DNA of 64,000 nt, taken from positions 248,001 through 312,000 of the forward strand of contig NZ_SJOO01000005.1 of assembly GCF_004331265.1 (NCBI RefSeq). Reading direction: 5' to 3'. Each line of letters begins with the position of its first letter. Positions within the stretch are counted from its first letter, which is position 1. The notes beneath the pieces were generated by a model. The model worked only from the letters and a program-made list of their open reading frames with translations. It was not told where the DNA came from and ran no database searches. The DNA is from Enterobacter wuhouensis. Its GTDB lineage: Bacteria; Pseudomonadota; Gammaproteobacteria; Enterobacterales; Enterobacteriaceae. Positions 49,226-60,700 of the stretch are shown piece after piece. Both the position numbers and the translations under genes were made by a program.

Positions 49226-50872
49226 ATGTCGAACAAACCATTCCATTATCAGGATCCTTTCCCCCTCAGTAAGGATCGGACCGAGTATTACCTGTTAACC
49301 CCCGATCACGTTTCCGTCTCCGAATTCGAAGGGCAGGAAATCCTTAAGGTTGACCCGCAGGCGCTGACCCTCCTGGCGCAGCACGCTTTCCACGATGCTT
49401 CCTTTATGCTTCGCCCGGCGCACCAGCAGCAGGTTGCCGATATCCTGAGCGATCCGCAGGCCAGCGAGAACGATAAGTACGTTGCGCTGCAGTTCCTGCG
49501 CAACTCGGATATTGCGGCAAAGGGCATTCTGCCAACCTGCCAGGATACCGGCACCGCGATTATCGTCGGTAAAAAGGGCCAGCGCGTCTGGACCGGCGGC
49601 GGTGATGAAGCTGCGCTGGCGCACGGCGTCTACAACACCTACATCGAAGATAACCTGCGCTACTCGCAAAACGCGGCGCTGGATATGTATAAAGAGGTCA
49701 ACACCGGTACCAACCTGCCGGCGCAGATCGATCTCTACAGCGTCGACGGTGACGAGTACAAATTCCTCTGCATCGCCAAGGGCGGCGGTTCAGCCAACAA
49801 AACCTACCTTTACCAGGAAACCAAAGCCTTGCTCACCCCGGGCAAGCTGAAAAACTACCTGGTTGAGAAGATGCGTACCCTCGGCACCGCAGCGTGCCCG
49901 CCGTACCATATCGCCTTCGTGATCGGCGGTACTTCGGCGGAAAGCACGCTGAAAACCGTCAAGCTGGCCTCAACCAAATACTATGACGGCCTGCCTACCG
50001 AAGGTAACGAGCACGGTCAGGCGTTCCGCGACGTTCAGCTTGAGCAGGAGCTACTGACCGAAGCGCAAAATCTGGGGCTCGGCGCGCAGTTTGGCGGTAA
50101 ATACTTCGCGCACGACATCCGCGTGATCCGCCTGCCGCGCCACGGCGCATCCTGCCCGGTCGGCATGGGCGTCTCCTGCTCGGCGGACCGCAACATCAAG
50201 GCGAAGATCAACCGTCAGGGCGTGTGGATCGAAAAGCTCGAGAACAACCCGGGGAAATACATCCCGGAAGAACTGCGTAAAGCGGGCGAGGGGGAAGCGG
50301 TTCACGTTGACCTTAACCGTCCGATGAAAGAGATTCTGGCGCAGCTTTCGCAGTACCCGGTTTCGACGCGACTCTCCCTGAACGGCACGATTATCGTTGG
50401 GCGCGACATCGCGCACGCGAAGCTGAAAGAGCGTCTGGACAACGGCGAGGGGCTGCCGCAGTACGTTAAAGATCACCCGATCTACTATGCAGGCCCGGCG
50501 AAAACGCCCGAAGGCTATGCCTCCGGCTCGCTAGGCCCAACCACGGCGGGCCGTATGGACTCGTACGTTGATCAGCTTCAGGCCAACGGCGGCAGCATGA
50601 TCATGCTGGCGAAAGGCAACCGCAGCCAGCAGGTGACGGACGCCTGCCACAAGCACGGCGGCTTCTACCTCGGCAGCATCGGCGGACCGGCTGCGGTTCT
50701 GGCGCAGGGCAGCATCAAGAGCCTGGAGTGCGTGGAGTACCCGGAGCTGGGTATGGAAGCGATCTGGAAAATTGAAGTGGAAGACTTCCCGGCGTTTATC
50801 CTGGTGGATGACAAAGGCAACGACTTCTTCAAACAGATCCAGTCTTCTCAGTGTTCGGCGTGCGTGAAGTAA
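49226..50872 (+). CDS. fumA: Class I fumarase FumA ([4Fe-4S])
   Basis: This 548-residue oxygen-sensitive enzyme hydrates fumarate to malate in the TCA cycle. The cluster ligand Cys105 is in ILPTCQDTG, and GTAACPPYH and [12 protein letters not shown] hold the others. It is collinear with E. coli FumA. A BIME-type repeat separates it from fumC, the iron-free fumarase used under iron limitation or oxidative stress. Confidence 0.96.
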   Translation: MSNKPFHYQDPFPLSKDRTEYYLLTPDHVSVSEFEGQEILKVDPQALTLLAQHAFHDASFMLRPAHQQQVADILSDPQASENDKYVALQFLRNSDIAAKGILPTCQDTGTAIIVGKKGQRVWTGGGDEAALAHGVYNTYIEDNLRYSQNAALDMYKEVNTGTNLPAQIDLYSVDGDEYKFLCIAKGGGSANKTYLYQETKALLTPGKLKNYLVEKMRTLGTAACPPYHIAFVIGGTSAESTLKTVKLASTKYYDGLPTEGNEHGQAFRDVQLEQELLTEAQNLGLGAQFGGKYFAHDIRVIRLPRHGASCPVGMGVSCSADRNIKAKINRQGVWIEKLENNPGKYIPEELRKAGEGEAVHVDLNRPMKEILAQLSQYPVSTRLSLNGTIIVGRDIAHAKLKERLDNGEGLPQYVKDHPIYYAGPAKTPEGYASGSLGPTTAGRMDSYVDQLQANGGSMIMLAKGNRSQQVTDACHKHGGFYLGSIGGPAAVLAQGSIKSLECVEYPELGMEAIWKIEVEDFPAFILVDDKGNDFFKQIQSSQCSACVK

Positions 50873-50882
50873 TTCTGTAAAT

Positions 50883-50953
50883 TGCCGGGTGGCGCTGACG
50901 CTTACCCGGCCTACATTCTCGTAGGTCGGGTAAGGCGAAGCCGCCACCCGACA
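50883..50953. repeat. BIME: two inverted REP elements
   Basis: A leftward REP (TGCCGGGTGGCGCTGACGCT...) and a rightward REP (GTAGGTCGGGTAAGGCGAAG...) face each other between fumA and fumC, a typical bacterial interspersed mosaic element. It may separate the expression of the two fumarases. Confidence 0.88.
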
Positions 50954-51054
50954 CCAATAAGAGCGCACAAAGCGCCATATCGTTTCTCAGAAGTCATCAA
51001 TACTTATCTCTTAAGCATGTGAGCAATCCATCTTTTGTTATCAAGGAGAAAGTA

Positions 51055-52449
51055 ATGACAACGGTACGCCATGAGAAAGACTCGATGGGCGCGATTGACG
51101 TCCCGGCTGACAGGCTATGGGGCGCGCAAACCCAGCGTTCGCTGGAGCATTTCCGTATCTCTACCGAAAAAATGCCCGTCTCGCTGATCCAGGCGCTGGC
51201 GCTGACCAAGCGCGCGGCAGCCAGGGTCAATCAGGATTTAGGGCTGCTGGCAGCGGACAAAGCCGCGGCCATCATTAATGCCGCTGATGAGGTCCTGGCC
51301 GGTAAGCACCCCGATGAATTCCCCCTCGCCATCTGGCAGACCGGTTCCGGCACCCAGAGCAACATGAACATGAACGAAGTGCTGGCGAACCGGGCAAGCG
51401 AACTGCTGGGCGGCGTGCGCGGCATGGAGCGCAAGGTTCACCCGAACGATGACGTTAACAAGAGCCAAAGCTCAAACGACGTTTTCCCGACGGCGATGCA
51501 CGTGGCGGCGGTGATTGCCATCCGCGAGCAGCTCGTCCCGCAGCTGAACGTGCTGAAAACCACGCTTAACGAAAAGGCGCAGGCCTTCCGCGATATCGTC
51601 AAAATTGGCCGTACGCACCTGCAGGACGCCACGCCGCTAACGCTCGGCCAGGAGATTTCCGGCTGGGTGGCGATGCTTGAACACAACCTGAAGCACATCG
51701 ATCACGGCCTGCCGCATCTGGCGGAGCTGGCGCTCGGCGGGACGGCGGTCGGTACCGGGTTAAATACCCATCCGGAATACGCGGTGCGCGTGGCGGAAGA
51801 GCTGGCAACCATCACCGGACAGCCGTTTGTGACGGCGCCAAACAAGTTTGAAGCGCTGGCAACCTGCGATGCGCTGGTCCACGTTCACGGCGCACTGAAA
51901 GGGCTGGCGGCGTCGCTGATGAAGATTGCCAACGACGTGCGCTGGCTGGCTTCCGGCCCGCGCTGCGGCATTGGCGAAATCAGCATTCCGGAGAACGAGC
52001 CGGGCAGCTCCATCATGCCGGGTAAAGTAAACCCGACCCAGTGTGAGGCCATGACCATGCTCTGCTGTCAGGTGATGGGCAACGACGTGGCCGTCAACAT
52101 GGGGGGCGCATCCGGTAACTTTGAGCTTAACGTCTATCGCCCGATGGTGATCCACAACGTTCTTCAATCCGTACGCCTGCTGGCGGACGGCATGGAGAGC
52201 TTTAACGAACACTGCGCGGTGGGGATTGAGCCGAATCGCGAGCGGATCGGCCAGCTGCTGAATGAATCGCTGATGCTGGTGACGGCGCTCAATACCCATA
52301 TCGGCTACGATAAGGCCGCCGAAATCGCCAAGAAAGCGCACAAGGAAGGGCTGACGCTCAAAGCTTCGGCGCTGGCGCTGGGCTACCTGACGGACGCCGA
52401 GTTTGATGCCTGGGTTCGTCCGGAAGCGATGGTTGGCAGCATGAAGTAA
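51055..52449 (+). CDS. fumC: Class II fumarase FumC
   Basis: This 464-residue iron-independent fumarase carries the fumarase/aspartase signature [13 protein letters not shown] near residue 320. It ends ...MVGSMK, slightly shorter than the E. coli C terminus. I choose the ATG at 51055, preceded by AAGGAGAAAGTA. In E. coli it is induced by SoxRS and low iron. Its stop codon abuts the stop of the convergent tus gene with no gap. Confidence 0.96.
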   Translation: MTTVRHEKDSMGAIDVPADRLWGAQTQRSLEHFRISTEKMPVSLIQALALTKRAAARVNQDLGLLAADKAAAIINAADEVLAGKHPDEFPLAIWQTGSGTQSNMNMNEVLANRASELLGGVRGMERKVHPNDDVNKSQSSNDVFPTAMHVAAVIAIREQLVPQLNVLKTTLNEKAQAFRDIVKIGRTHLQDATPLTLGQEISGWVAMLEHNLKHIDHGLPHLAELALGGTAVGTGLNTHPEYAVRVAEELATITGQPFVTAPNKFEALATCDALVHVHGALKGLAASLMKIANDVRWLASGPRCGIGEISIPENEPGSSIMPGKVNPTQCEAMTMLCCQVMGNDVAVNMGGASGNFELNVYRPMVIHNVLQSVRLLADGMESFNEHCAVGIEPNRERIGQLLNESLMLVTALNTHIGYDKAAEIAKKAHKEGLTLKASALALGYLTDAEFDAWVRPEAMVGSMK

Positions 52450-53379
52450 TCACTCCGCCACGTACAGGTGCAGCCGCGGGATAATCAACTGCAGCGGCTG
52501 CGCCTGGGGCTTATAGCGATGCTGAACGTTTTCGGCATCGTAATTCAACAGTTCACCAATATCCGGCACCACCGCCCCCTGGTCGGCATCATATAGCGCA
52601 ATCAGCGGCGTAGGGCAGGCGTACTGCACCTGCTTTTGCTGGCCGGAATACCAGACGCGGGCGATGGGCTGAACCTTCACCGGACGTTTGATTTTAAGGC
52701 GCGTGCTGGCCGGAAGCGATGCGATACTGTGATACTCCTGCTCCAGGCGCTCAATCCACTGCTCGCGCGACCACGGCGCGACCGTGCGCGGCGCCTTCAG
52801 GCTTTTTTCCAGCTGTGCCAGGATCTCATCGCGGGTGAAGTTTTTGATGATGTGCTTGTTGGCCCAGCCAAAACGGAGCGTGGCGGGGTGGCGGAGCACC
52901 GTCAGCGAACGATAGGCGTTAAGGGTGATGAGGCCCGGAAGCTGGCGATGCACCCACTCGAAGCGGGCCGCCGGGGCAAGGCCAGACTCCTCGGTGACGA
53001 TCTTTTCAAACGCGGCTTTTAGCGCGTTGATATGCGCAATCTGCGCTTCCAGCGCCTCGCGCGCCGCGGTCTCCGTTTGCAGACAAATCACGCCGGGCAG
53101 GCGAACCGCCGCTTTGCTGCTGCGATGTTCTGACTGCTGTTGGATGAACAGTCGGCGATAGTGCTGCAGCGTCATCTCCAGCGCCGATTTGCCGATGTGC
53201 TGTTTCACCTCGATTGTTTCCAGCGGATCGTGCTCGGCACCTTTTGCCACGTCTGGCAGGCTGAATACCCGCGCGGCCAACAGACGGCAGGACTGCAAAT
53301 GGTCAGCGAGGCTGAGCAGCTCGTGTTCTATTTCCCGAAATGTGGCGTTTAGCCTTTCCAGGAGGTCGTACGTCGCCAT
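52450..53379 (-). CDS. tus: Replication terminator protein Tus
   Basis: This 309-residue monomeric protein binds Ter sites and blocks DnaB helicase when a fork arrives from the non-permissive side. It is collinear with E. coli Tus (start [17 protein letters not shown]). A Ter site lies 12 bp upstream of its start, in the tus promoter, where it also autoregulates tus in E. coli. Its presence places this window in the chromosome terminus. Confidence 0.96.
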   Translation of the reverse strand: MATYDLLERLNATFREIEHELLSLADHLQSCRLLAARVFSLPDVAKGAEHDPLETIEVKQHIGKSALEMTLQHYRRLFIQQQSEHRSSKAAVRLPGVICLQTETAAREALEAQIAHINALKAAFEKIVTEESGLAPAARFEWVHRQLPGLITLNAYRSLTVLRHPATLRFGWANKHIIKNFTRDEILAQLEKSLKAPRTVAPWSREQWIERLEQEYHSIASLPASTRLKIKRPVKVQPIARVWYSGQQKQVQYACPTPLIALYDADQGAVVPDIGELLNYDAENVQHRYKPQAQPLQLIIPRLHLYVAE

Positions 53380-53388
53380 GATTTTCCT

Positions 53389-53411
53389 TAATTAGTTACA
53401 ACATACTTATG
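53389..53411 (-). promoter_or_regulatory. Ter site (TerB-like)
   Basis: The minus strand reads ATAAGTATGTTGTAACTAAT (53410-53391), matching E. coli TerB through the core AGTATGTTGTAACTAA. By analogy with TerB, the G-C6 end faces right, so forks moving leftward should be blocked and forks moving rightward should pass. Confidence 0.9.
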
Positions 53412-53453
53412 GTATAGCACAGCACGCCGGGTCAGGCCAGCGTGCGGTTATGG

Positions 53454-54752
53454 TCAGGCAGGTTGGGGAAGGACGATGTTATGGTAGACCGGCCAGCTAA
53501 AGCAGAAGCGCGCGCCGCCTGACGGGCTTTCGTCACAGCGAACGGTTCCGCCCATCGCCTGCGCGATGGAATAAACAATCGCCAGCCCCAGGCCGCAGCC
53601 GCCGGTAGCTCGATCGCGGCTGGGATCGAGGCGTACAAACGGTTCGAAGACGGTTTCACGCGCTTCCGGGGCGATGCCCGGACCATCGTCGTCAACGGTC
53701 AGGCTGGCCTGATTTCCCTGGAAATCTAAACCAATCCGCAGCGTGCTTTCGCTGTAGCGCATGGCGTTATTGAGCAGGTTGTCCAGTACGCGCTCCATCA
53801 GGCGCATATCCAGCGCGCCGTAATCACCGGGAGCGATAGCGGTTAGCAGCGTCCGCTGCGGATTTACGCTCTGTACATCATCAATATGCGTCTGCAGCCA
53901 GGCGGGCAGGTCCGGCGTGCTGAGATTCAGCTCGTTTTGCGGCCGATCGAGGCGGGCATAGGTTAGCAACTCCTCGATGAGCGCTTCCAGCTGGCCAATA
54001 TCGCGATTCAGCGCCTGATTCTCTGCCTCGGTGAGATTTTCGCTCATCTCCAGGCGGTAGCGCAGACGAACCAGCGGCGTTCGCAGCTCGTGAGCGATCC
54101 CGTCGATTAGCTGTTTCTTGCTGGCAATTAGCGCATTGATATTATCAGCCATCTGGTTGAAGGCCACGCCCAGCCGGTCAAAACTGGAACCGCTGTCGAA
54201 GTGAATGCGCTCCGTAAAGTGCCCGTCGCCGAAACGCTGCGCGGCGGATTCCAGCTTTAGCATGTCCTGCCAGTGTGGCCGCATCCAGATGAACACCGGT
54301 AAGGCCAGCGAAATGGCAATAAATGCCAGCAGCGCCATGTCCAGCAGGCGCATCTGGTGCAGATAGTAAAGATAGGGAACAGGCCCCACGGCCAGAACGT
54401 AGTGGCTGCGCGGGATGCGCTGAATAAAGGTGTATTTTTCGTCCAGCGCCACGATGTCCCCATCACGCAGGCGCTGCATGGTCGGCGGGTCTAAATCGAA
54501 ATCCTTCATCGGTTCAATGCGCAGATCAAATGACAGGTTAAGATCCAGCTCTTTGAGGGTTCTGGCCCAGTCGTGCGGGGGGATCTCACGCAGCTCGCTG
54601 CGCATCAGATAGAGCGAGCTCTTCATCAAATCATCCAGCGACTGTCTGCCCGCGCGTTCGGCGGTAAATTTATAGACCAGCCCAACCAGCATGGTCATTA
54701 CCAGAAAGCAGACAAACAGCAGGAGATAAAACTGCACAAACAGCTTTTTCAT
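53454..54752 (-). CDS. rstB: RstB sensor histidine kinase
   Basis: This 432-residue inner-membrane sensor has a membrane helix at 5-25, a periplasmic loop to about 135, a second helix, a HAMP linker, a HisKA domain with phospho-accepting His221 (GIAHELRTP) and an ATPase domain (VDDDGPGIAPEA, GGCGLGLAI). It pairs with RstA, which should lie directly upstream. Here a prophage integrase begins 30 bp upstream instead and rstA is not in the window, so the native operon promoter may be cut off. Confidence 0.95.
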   Translation of the reverse strand: MKKLFVQFYLLLFVCFLVMTMLVGLVYKFTAERAGRQSLDDLMKSSLYLMRSELREIPPHDWARTLKELDLNLSFDLRIEPMKDFDLDPPTMQRLRDGDIVALDEKYTFIQRIPRSHYVLAVGPVPYLYYLHQMRLLDMALLAFIAISLALPVFIWMRPHWQDMLKLESAAQRFGDGHFTERIHFDSGSSFDRLGVAFNQMADNINALIASKKQLIDGIAHELRTPLVRLRYRLEMSENLTEAENQALNRDIGQLEALIEELLTYARLDRPQNELNLSTPDLPAWLQTHIDDVQSVNPQRTLLTAIAPGDYGALDMRLMERVLDNLLNNAMRYSESTLRIGLDFQGNQASLTVDDDGPGIAPEARETVFEPFVRLDPSRDRATGGCGLGLAIVYSIAQAMGGTVRCDESPSGGARFCFSWPVYHNIVLPQPA

Positions 54753-54781
54753 TAAATATCACCGGAAAATCAAGTAATTAA

Positions 54782-56062
54782 CTACTTTGTTTTTACCTTC
54801 AGGGGCACTATAGGGGCATTTGTATATCCACCAAAGCGCTGATTCAAAAATGATACCTGATCGCTATCGAGAGCATTTATCCAGGCAGAGTATACATGGA
54901 AGACCATCTCTGCATTCTCATGACCCATCTGATTCGCAATAAAAGCAGGATTAGCACCTGCCGACAACATCCAGCACGCGTATGTATGACGCAGCTGATA
55001 GGGGCGTCTGCGGCGAATGCCCGATCGTCTTACCGTAATATCCCATAGTGACACAATTGAGCTGACTGAATAGTACGCAGCTTGCTTGCCTTTCTGAGGT
55101 CGAGGCATAAACACAAAGTGCAGTTTCTGCGTTTCCGTTTTACCGAACTCCCGGTGGTGAAAAGTGATTGGTATCTTAGGGGCACTCCCCGTAAGCTCCT
55201 TTTGAGCTCGCAAAGCCTCCAGAGCCGGCTCCAGTAACTTTATCGTCCGGTATCCTGCTTCGGTTTTAGGTGGTCCAAACAAGCCTTCCTGAGTTAGATT
55301 GCGCGCAATGTTGGCTTCGCCGGAATTAAGATCGATATCCTCCCAGGCAAGAGCGCAAACCTCTCCGGGCCGAACGCCAGTGTAAGCAAAAAATTGCCAC
55401 ATGTTTTTCTGCTGAGCCGGAGCAGTATCTTTCAATTGCTCAAATTCATGTCTCAGAAGCGGATCTGGTTTTGTTTGCCCTTTGCGAAGCCTTTTTATCC
55501 CGACATATGGTTGATATGAAATGACTTTATTTTTAACCGCATAGTCGAGGATTTGTCGCAGGATGGCCAGATAATAATCTACTGTTCTAACGGCGCGGCC
55601 GGTTTTATTTCTCCTCTTTTCGGGTGCATAGTTAGTCTCGCCAGTCAGTAATTCCTTTCTCCAGCCCAGAATGTCGCTGTTGGTGATGGATGCAACCAGC
55701 GTTTCAGGGCCGATTAGTTTTGTTAACGTTCTTACAGCTATCCCATAGCTTCTTGTGGCATTGGGAGAGAGATCGATTTTATGGTTTTCATACCAGGTTG
55801 ATGCAAGTTCGGAGAACGTCGTAATGTTTTTAGATGTATAAAACTTTGCTGCCACCTTTGACTCCGGGAACATGCCCCGGTAGTCAAAAGTGCCCAGTTG
55901 AATCTCGCTTACAATTTTGGCCCTTAGATTCCCGGCTTTTTTGAGATTCGATGCATTTACGATCCATCCTTTCAATGTTTCTCGACATCTAACGCCCTGA
56001 AACTTGAAACTAATTCGTATCTTATTGTTGTGGATCTCAACACCCGTTGGCATTGCAGCCAT
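54782..56062 (-). CDS. Prophage tyrosine-recombinase integrase
   Basis: This 426-residue integrase has an N-terminal arm-binding domain of the DUF3596 type (GVEIHNNKIRISFKFQGVRC), a SAM-like core-binding domain and the catalytic domain. Catalytic Arg231 (TGVRPGE), Arg358 (QLRHTYACWM), His381 (MGHENAEM) and Tyr391 (VYSAW) are visible; the usual first His of box II is Tyr355. It shares one base with the xis stop codon (TAATG), so both are co-translated. It defines the left prophage end next to rstB. Confidence 0.93.
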   Translation of the reverse strand: MAAMPTGVEIHNNKIRISFKFQGVRCRETLKGWIVNASNLKKAGNLRAKIVSEIQLGTFDYRGMFPESKVAAKFYTSKNITTFSELASTWYENHKIDLSPNATRSYGIAVRTLTKLIGPETLVASITNSDILGWRKELLTGETNYAPEKRRNKTGRAVRTVDYYLAILRQILDYAVKNKVISYQPYVGIKRLRKGQTKPDPLLRHEFEQLKDTAPAQQKNMWQFFAYTGVRPGEVCALAWEDIDLNSGEANIARNLTQEGLFGPPKTEAGYRTIKLLEPALEALRAQKELTGSAPKIPITFHHREFGKTETQKLHFVFMPRPQKGKQAAYYSVSSIVSLWDITVRRSGIRRRRPYQLRHTYACWMLSAGANPAFIANQMGHENAEMVFHVYSAWINALDSDQVSFLNQRFGGYTNAPIVPLKVKTK

Positions 56063-56277
56063 TATGCCTCCTTCACAAACCTGTTAATGTTTGGGATGTT
56101 GTACCAGACAAGTCCTCGCTCTTCGGAGCTGCTTCCATCCAATGGGATTCTCTTAAAATGAACACCTTCTACCCAGGAGGTTTGGCGATAGCTTTTAATC
56201 TGACGATCTGTAAGGCCTGTCTTCTCTTTGAGTTTTGAAGCAACGCCCCATTCTGAATCGTAAATTACCTGCGACAT
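56062..56277 (-). CDS. Excisionase (Xis-like)
   Basis: This 71-residue basic protein lies directly before int and overlaps its start by one base. The sequence (LKEKTGLTDRQIKSYRQTSW...HFKRIPLDG) reads as a winged-helix excisionase of the kind found with DUF3596 integrases. It would bend attachment-site DNA to drive excision. Confidence 0.83.
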   Translation of the reverse strand: MSQVIYDSEWGVASKLKEKTGLTDRQIKSYRQTSWVEGVHFKRIPLDGSSSEERGLVWYNIPNINRFVKEA

Positions 56278-56293
56278 GGTTCACCTCAGGTAA

Positions 56294-56319
56294 CCGGCAT
56301 GAGTATAGATATGCCGGTC
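56294..56319. repeat. Inverted repeat upstream of xis
   Basis: ACCGGCAT (56294-56301) and ATGCCGGT (56312-56319) form a hairpin between xis and the next gene. It may be a weak terminator or a recombination-protein site; the sequence alone does not decide. Confidence 0.4.
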
Positions 56320-56341
56320 TTTAGTCGTTGATATTTCAGTT

Positions 56342-56584
56342 TCAGTTTGCCTGGCCGGGAAGGGTACGCAGTCGGCGCATGCCGGTCATTGCTGTGGCCA
56401 CGTAGCTTGCCTTGCAGTTGACCACTTCAACCCAGACCTTCACGCCTTCCACTCTCACCGTATAGGTCTCTTTCATCTTGCTGCGCCCATAGTCACCATA
56501 TCTTTGCTGGTGGGCTGCGAGTGCGATTTCACATGCCTGGCGAGCCAAAGGGGATTGCTTACTGCCTCGATTAATCAGTCGCAT
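56342..56584 (-). CDS. DUF4060-type phage protein
   Basis: This 80-residue small basic protein begins MRLINRGSKQSPLARQACE and is a common early gene of enterobacterial lambdoid prophages, annotated as DUF4060. It is read leftward between recT and xis. The function is unknown. Confidence 0.78.
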   Translation of the reverse strand: MRLINRGSKQSPLARQACEIALAAHQQRYGDYGRSKMKETYTVRVEGVKVWVEVVNCKASYVATAMTGMRRLRTLPGQAN

Positions 56585-56622
56585 TTCTTCTCCTTGAGGG
56601 AGGGTTTCCCCTCCCGATCTCG

Positions 56623-57708
56623 TTAGTCCATATATTCCGGTTTCATATCCGCCAGGGTGATGCTGAACTGATCGTGTAGTTCCTCTCCTAAATGGCGTTT
56701 CACAGATGCCAGCACGCGTTCAGCTTCGCCAAAGCGTTCTGCTGCACCGGGTTCATCTGGAGATGGCAGGGCGTTGATTGCCGCTTCCACCTTGTTGCGA
56801 GCATCAACCAGGTAATAACGCTTCACGGCCTTGTTTTTCAGCTCAGTGAACAGGGCAGAACCCAGCGTTACTTTCACAGTTTCAATATCTGCGCGCAGAG
56901 CCTTAGCGCTATCCACATCCTGAGCCGCCTCGATGCGATCACGGAAATCATCAGCAAGTGCATCGATGTTTTGAGCTGATTCCTGAGCCGTTAGAGTCGT
57001 AGTGACGTTGTCACCTGAAATGTCAGCGAGGCTAATGTGCTGCGCCGGTGCCGGGTTAACCTCTCGTTCTTCACGGCGATCTTCGAGCTCATCCGGAGTG
57101 TAGACGCCCAGAATCACATCCGGGCAGAACAGCCTCGCCCAACGTTTGACAGCCAGATATGCCAGCTGCTGGCGAGGGTCGTCAGCCCACAGGGTAGAGT
57201 TTCGGGTTCGGGCCTGAGCCAGTAGTAAATCGAGTTCTCTCGGCTGATCTTCACCTTTAAGCGTTGCGCGAATAATGATGCCGATCCCGGCTTCGTCAGC
57301 CAGGGTCCAGCCCGGGACGCGGTACTCGCCTTTGTCGCCTTTACGGATATGGAATTTCCCAACAACCTTTTCCCATGGTCCGTACCATTCATATTCAAAG
57401 CGGCTGGCCAGCACGCCGCTGCGTGAAATGACGGCATTAACGAGCTGAGCTTCATACCCGAGCACACCGTTAATCAGGTGCGTCTTCTGCGCCACGGCAA
57501 AGGGATTCATCTGCCACTGTGCCGCTTGCATCGCTACAGCCATGCAGTCGGCCTGGTTGCCCTGCAGGTGTTTAGGAACGGTAGCAGTGCCCTGCGCCAT
57601 GATCTGCGCGAACGTGCTGATGGCGTTCAGATACTGGGAATCAAACAAAGCCACGTTGGAGTTAATAACGGTGTTCTGGTCAGCAACGGTAACGTTAGTG
57701 TTATGCAT
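56623..57708 (-). CDS. recT: RecT-family single-strand annealing protein
   Basis: This 361-residue phage recombinase of the RecT type binds the single-stranded DNA left by its partner exonuclease and anneals it to complementary DNA. Visible features are the core QADCMAVAMQAAQWQMNPFA and LAYLAVKRWARLF, with a charged variable C-terminal part. It is distinctly diverged from and longer than E. coli Rac RecT (269 residues). It lies 9 bp downstream of recE. Confidence 0.85.
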   Translation of the reverse strand: MHNTNVTVADQNTVINSNVALFDSQYLNAISTFAQIMAQGTATVPKHLQGNQADCMAVAMQAAQWQMNPFAVAQKTHLINGVLGYEAQLVNAVISRSGVLASRFEYEWYGPWEKVVGKFHIRKGDKGEYRVPGWTLADEAGIGIIIRATLKGEDQPRELDLLLAQARTRNSTLWADDPRQQLAYLAVKRWARLFCPDVILGVYTPDELEDRREEREVNPAPAQHISLADISGDNVTTTLTAQESAQNIDALADDFRDRIEAAQDVDSAKALRADIETVKVTLGSALFTELKNKAVKRYYLVDARNKVEAAINALPSPDEPGAAERFGEAERVLASVKRHLGEELHDQFSITLADMKPEYMD

Positions 57709-57717
57709 AAATCCCCC

Positions 57718-60700
57718 TTAAGCCTGAGCGCGCAGCGCTTCGAGGCGGCGCAGGTCGAAGTCGTTCAGTTCATCGGTGTAATCGGTAGTGATCGGCGCTG
57801 GCCATTCGCCCGTGTCGAATCCGGATGCGATGGCGCGCATCGTTTTGCGGTACTCGAGCTTGCCCAGTTCCAGCAGTTCGGTGGACGCCTCAATGATGGC
57901 GATCCAGTGGTAGTTCTCGTCTTTGTTGACGAAAATCCAGAAGAACTGGTCCAGCGCCGCGGTCTCGCAGTACATAGCCGCACTGAGGTGGTAGTCCCGA
58001 TCTATGATTTCCCGGTGCAGCCTGGCGCGTAGGCTTTCTTGCTTCACATTCCACATGCTGATGGTTTTCAGGTCCGCACCGATGCGCACGCCGTCCAGTT
58101 CAATTTCGAGGTCCGGACGTACACGCACTTCTAAACCTGTTTCGTCGTCAAAGCCGAAGTAGCTCACTTCAACGGCGCGGCTTGGATGTGTCAGCAGCAT
58201 GCCGGCGGTCGGGTGCCCCAGGAGTGCAGACTGAATTGCCCGCGCTGTGGCTACCTGCTGGCGGGTAACAAGAATCTTTTCGCCAGGGTTGTCGCGCCAG
58301 GCATCCAGCAGCTCGTCGGCAAACACGGCATCGGGCTTAACTGATTTAACTGCCTGGATCATGTCTGCTTTGGTACCGGACACTTTCAGCGGTGTAGGTT
58401 TCTGCGCTTCTTGCGCTACCAGGTCTGGATTGATTAATGCTAATTGCTCAAGTAACGCATCACGGCTGCCGCTGGTTTTAACCGGCACGGGCAGGGTGGC
58501 GTTGTACTCTTTAATGCATGCCTTCATTGCTGTTGCTGTCTGCTTCTGTCCTTCTTCAATACGCTGGTACTCAGTTGGGAGAGCCATATAGCTTTGAGCC
58601 GTTTCTTCCAGACTCGCGCCAAGCGGCACTGGAGCGGGAAGGGATGCGTTATGTTTTTCTATCAACGCTTTAATCTCGTCAGCGCTTAGCAGCGCCGGCA
58701 GGCTGGCGTTGTACTCGTCGATGAACTCACGCAGAGTTGCGGTGGTGGTGAAAGCACCCTCTGGGATCGCAGGTTCTACGCTGAATTCTGCTTCGAGGTT
58801 TTCCGGCTGCAGTGCAAGGGCGTGCACCAGATTTCCCATGTCGAGCACTTTGGATGCTGTACGCGGGATGGTTTTAGCCACATGGCGTGCGTTGAAGTAC
58901 ATCAGGCTGACGCGGGCATCTTTTACCTGGGTTGAGCTAATACCGTTTGCTGCGTGATAAACATCATTCGGCAGACCTTCATAGCGGCCAGGCTCGAAGT
59001 AGGCCGGGTATTCGATTAATGGCTCTGACTGTTGCTCTTCCGGCGCTACGGAATCTGTCTGCGAATTAGCTGCATCAGTGCTTTCGCCCGGTGGTACCGA
59101 ACCAACATCTTCGTCTTTCTCTGGCTTAGCCGTTTCCATCTGCACATCGCTGGTGGTCTCCGCTGTGTTTTCCGTTTTTTCGACTTCATTTGAGGTGGTA
59201 TTGATGACCGGATCGATATTTCCACCCATCAGGCCACCGATGGAGAACATGCCGCCGCCAAGGTCTGCGACCTTTGGCTGGCTCGGAGCACTTGGTTCTT
59301 CCACTGTGGAATGATGAACCGCACGGGAATCATCGCTCCATTCTGGATAGCCTTTAGAGCGCTCACCGCTTTCATAGATGCCTTTCGCCGTGAACCACTC
59401 ACGCACTTGGCTACGCAGTTCGGTTATGCTTTCTTCCCCAGACCATGAAATAGCGCGGGTAACTCCAAAAATACTGTTGGCGCCGTAGTCGAGGATGTCG
59501 GTGGTTTTACCAAGAACCTTGAGCGCCTTGGCGTGCGACTCATCTTTTTTGTCAGCGAGTTCTTTGGCGGCCAGGAGTTGCGCACGGTTGATTTGTCCCG
59601 GTATTGCATCTGGGTACAGCTGAGCAATCGCGATCTCAATGCTCAGGTTCGCCATGTTCTGGGCAACAGCTCGTTTATAGGATTCTGTAGTTTCTGGCTT
59701 AGCTGGTTCTAAAGGTGCAGGAGAGCCTACTTCAGAAATGCGATTACCATCCGCCCATTCGCGCACCAGGGTGCCGCGGTCAATATAATCAGTCGCTGCC
59801 CAGATTCTGGTGAATCGGAGAGTCAAAGCGAGTTCGTGACGCTTTTCTTGGCTGAACACCTTGCGAATGGCGTCGGTATAGCGCCAAAGGTCTTTGGTAT
59901 CGTAACCCTTCACCTCTTCGCAGTTTTCTGCCGCCAGCAGCAGGTTCTGGACATAGCTGTTGTCAGTGTCCATCTCCAGCGCGCTGATAGCTTCGTACTC
60001 TTCGCGGGTTAAGTGGTGGCGCAGTTCATTGGCGGTGAACTGGGCGAGTAGCTGCTTCCGGAACGGCATACGCACGACTGGATAACGAGTGGTTTCGTCA
60101 TCATTCTCGTCAATCTGAAGACCGTTTTCAGGTTCTGGAGCCTGACCGGTTGTAACATCGATGTCGTTAGTGCTTTCTGATTTGAGAAGAGAAAGCTTTC
60201 CGCTTCTCCACTCCCTAACTAACTCATTGCGGTCACCTGCATCTACTCTCAACCAGTCGGCCATGAAAGCAGCAAGTAGCTTTACTTCGTGCTCTTCATC
60301 TGGCGCGAAGACCTGCTTTATCGCCTGAACGAGTTTCCACTCAGCGTTCAGGCTGAGCTTGGCAATTTCAGGGATGTCATTCTTCGCCAGCAGCAGGTTC
60401 TGGAGATAAGTGTTGCCTTCATCCAGTGACATTTCGCTGGCAGCCAGTTGCTGCTCTTTAGTGATGTGTGACTGGTATTTGTCGCTGGTCAGGTGGACGG
60501 CATAACGAACCGCTGGAGTGCGGTTTTCAAGCGGGACACTCTCGACGGTAGTTTCGACTTTAACGGTAGTTTCCGGTGCGGCAAAGTTGTCCAAGGGTCC
60601 AGTAGACTCAGCACCAGCCTTTGGCAACCAAGTGCGTCCATCGTCCTGCAGTTCGTAGCGTTTGCACCAGGTGTAATCCACGGTGCTTTCTTCCGGGAGG

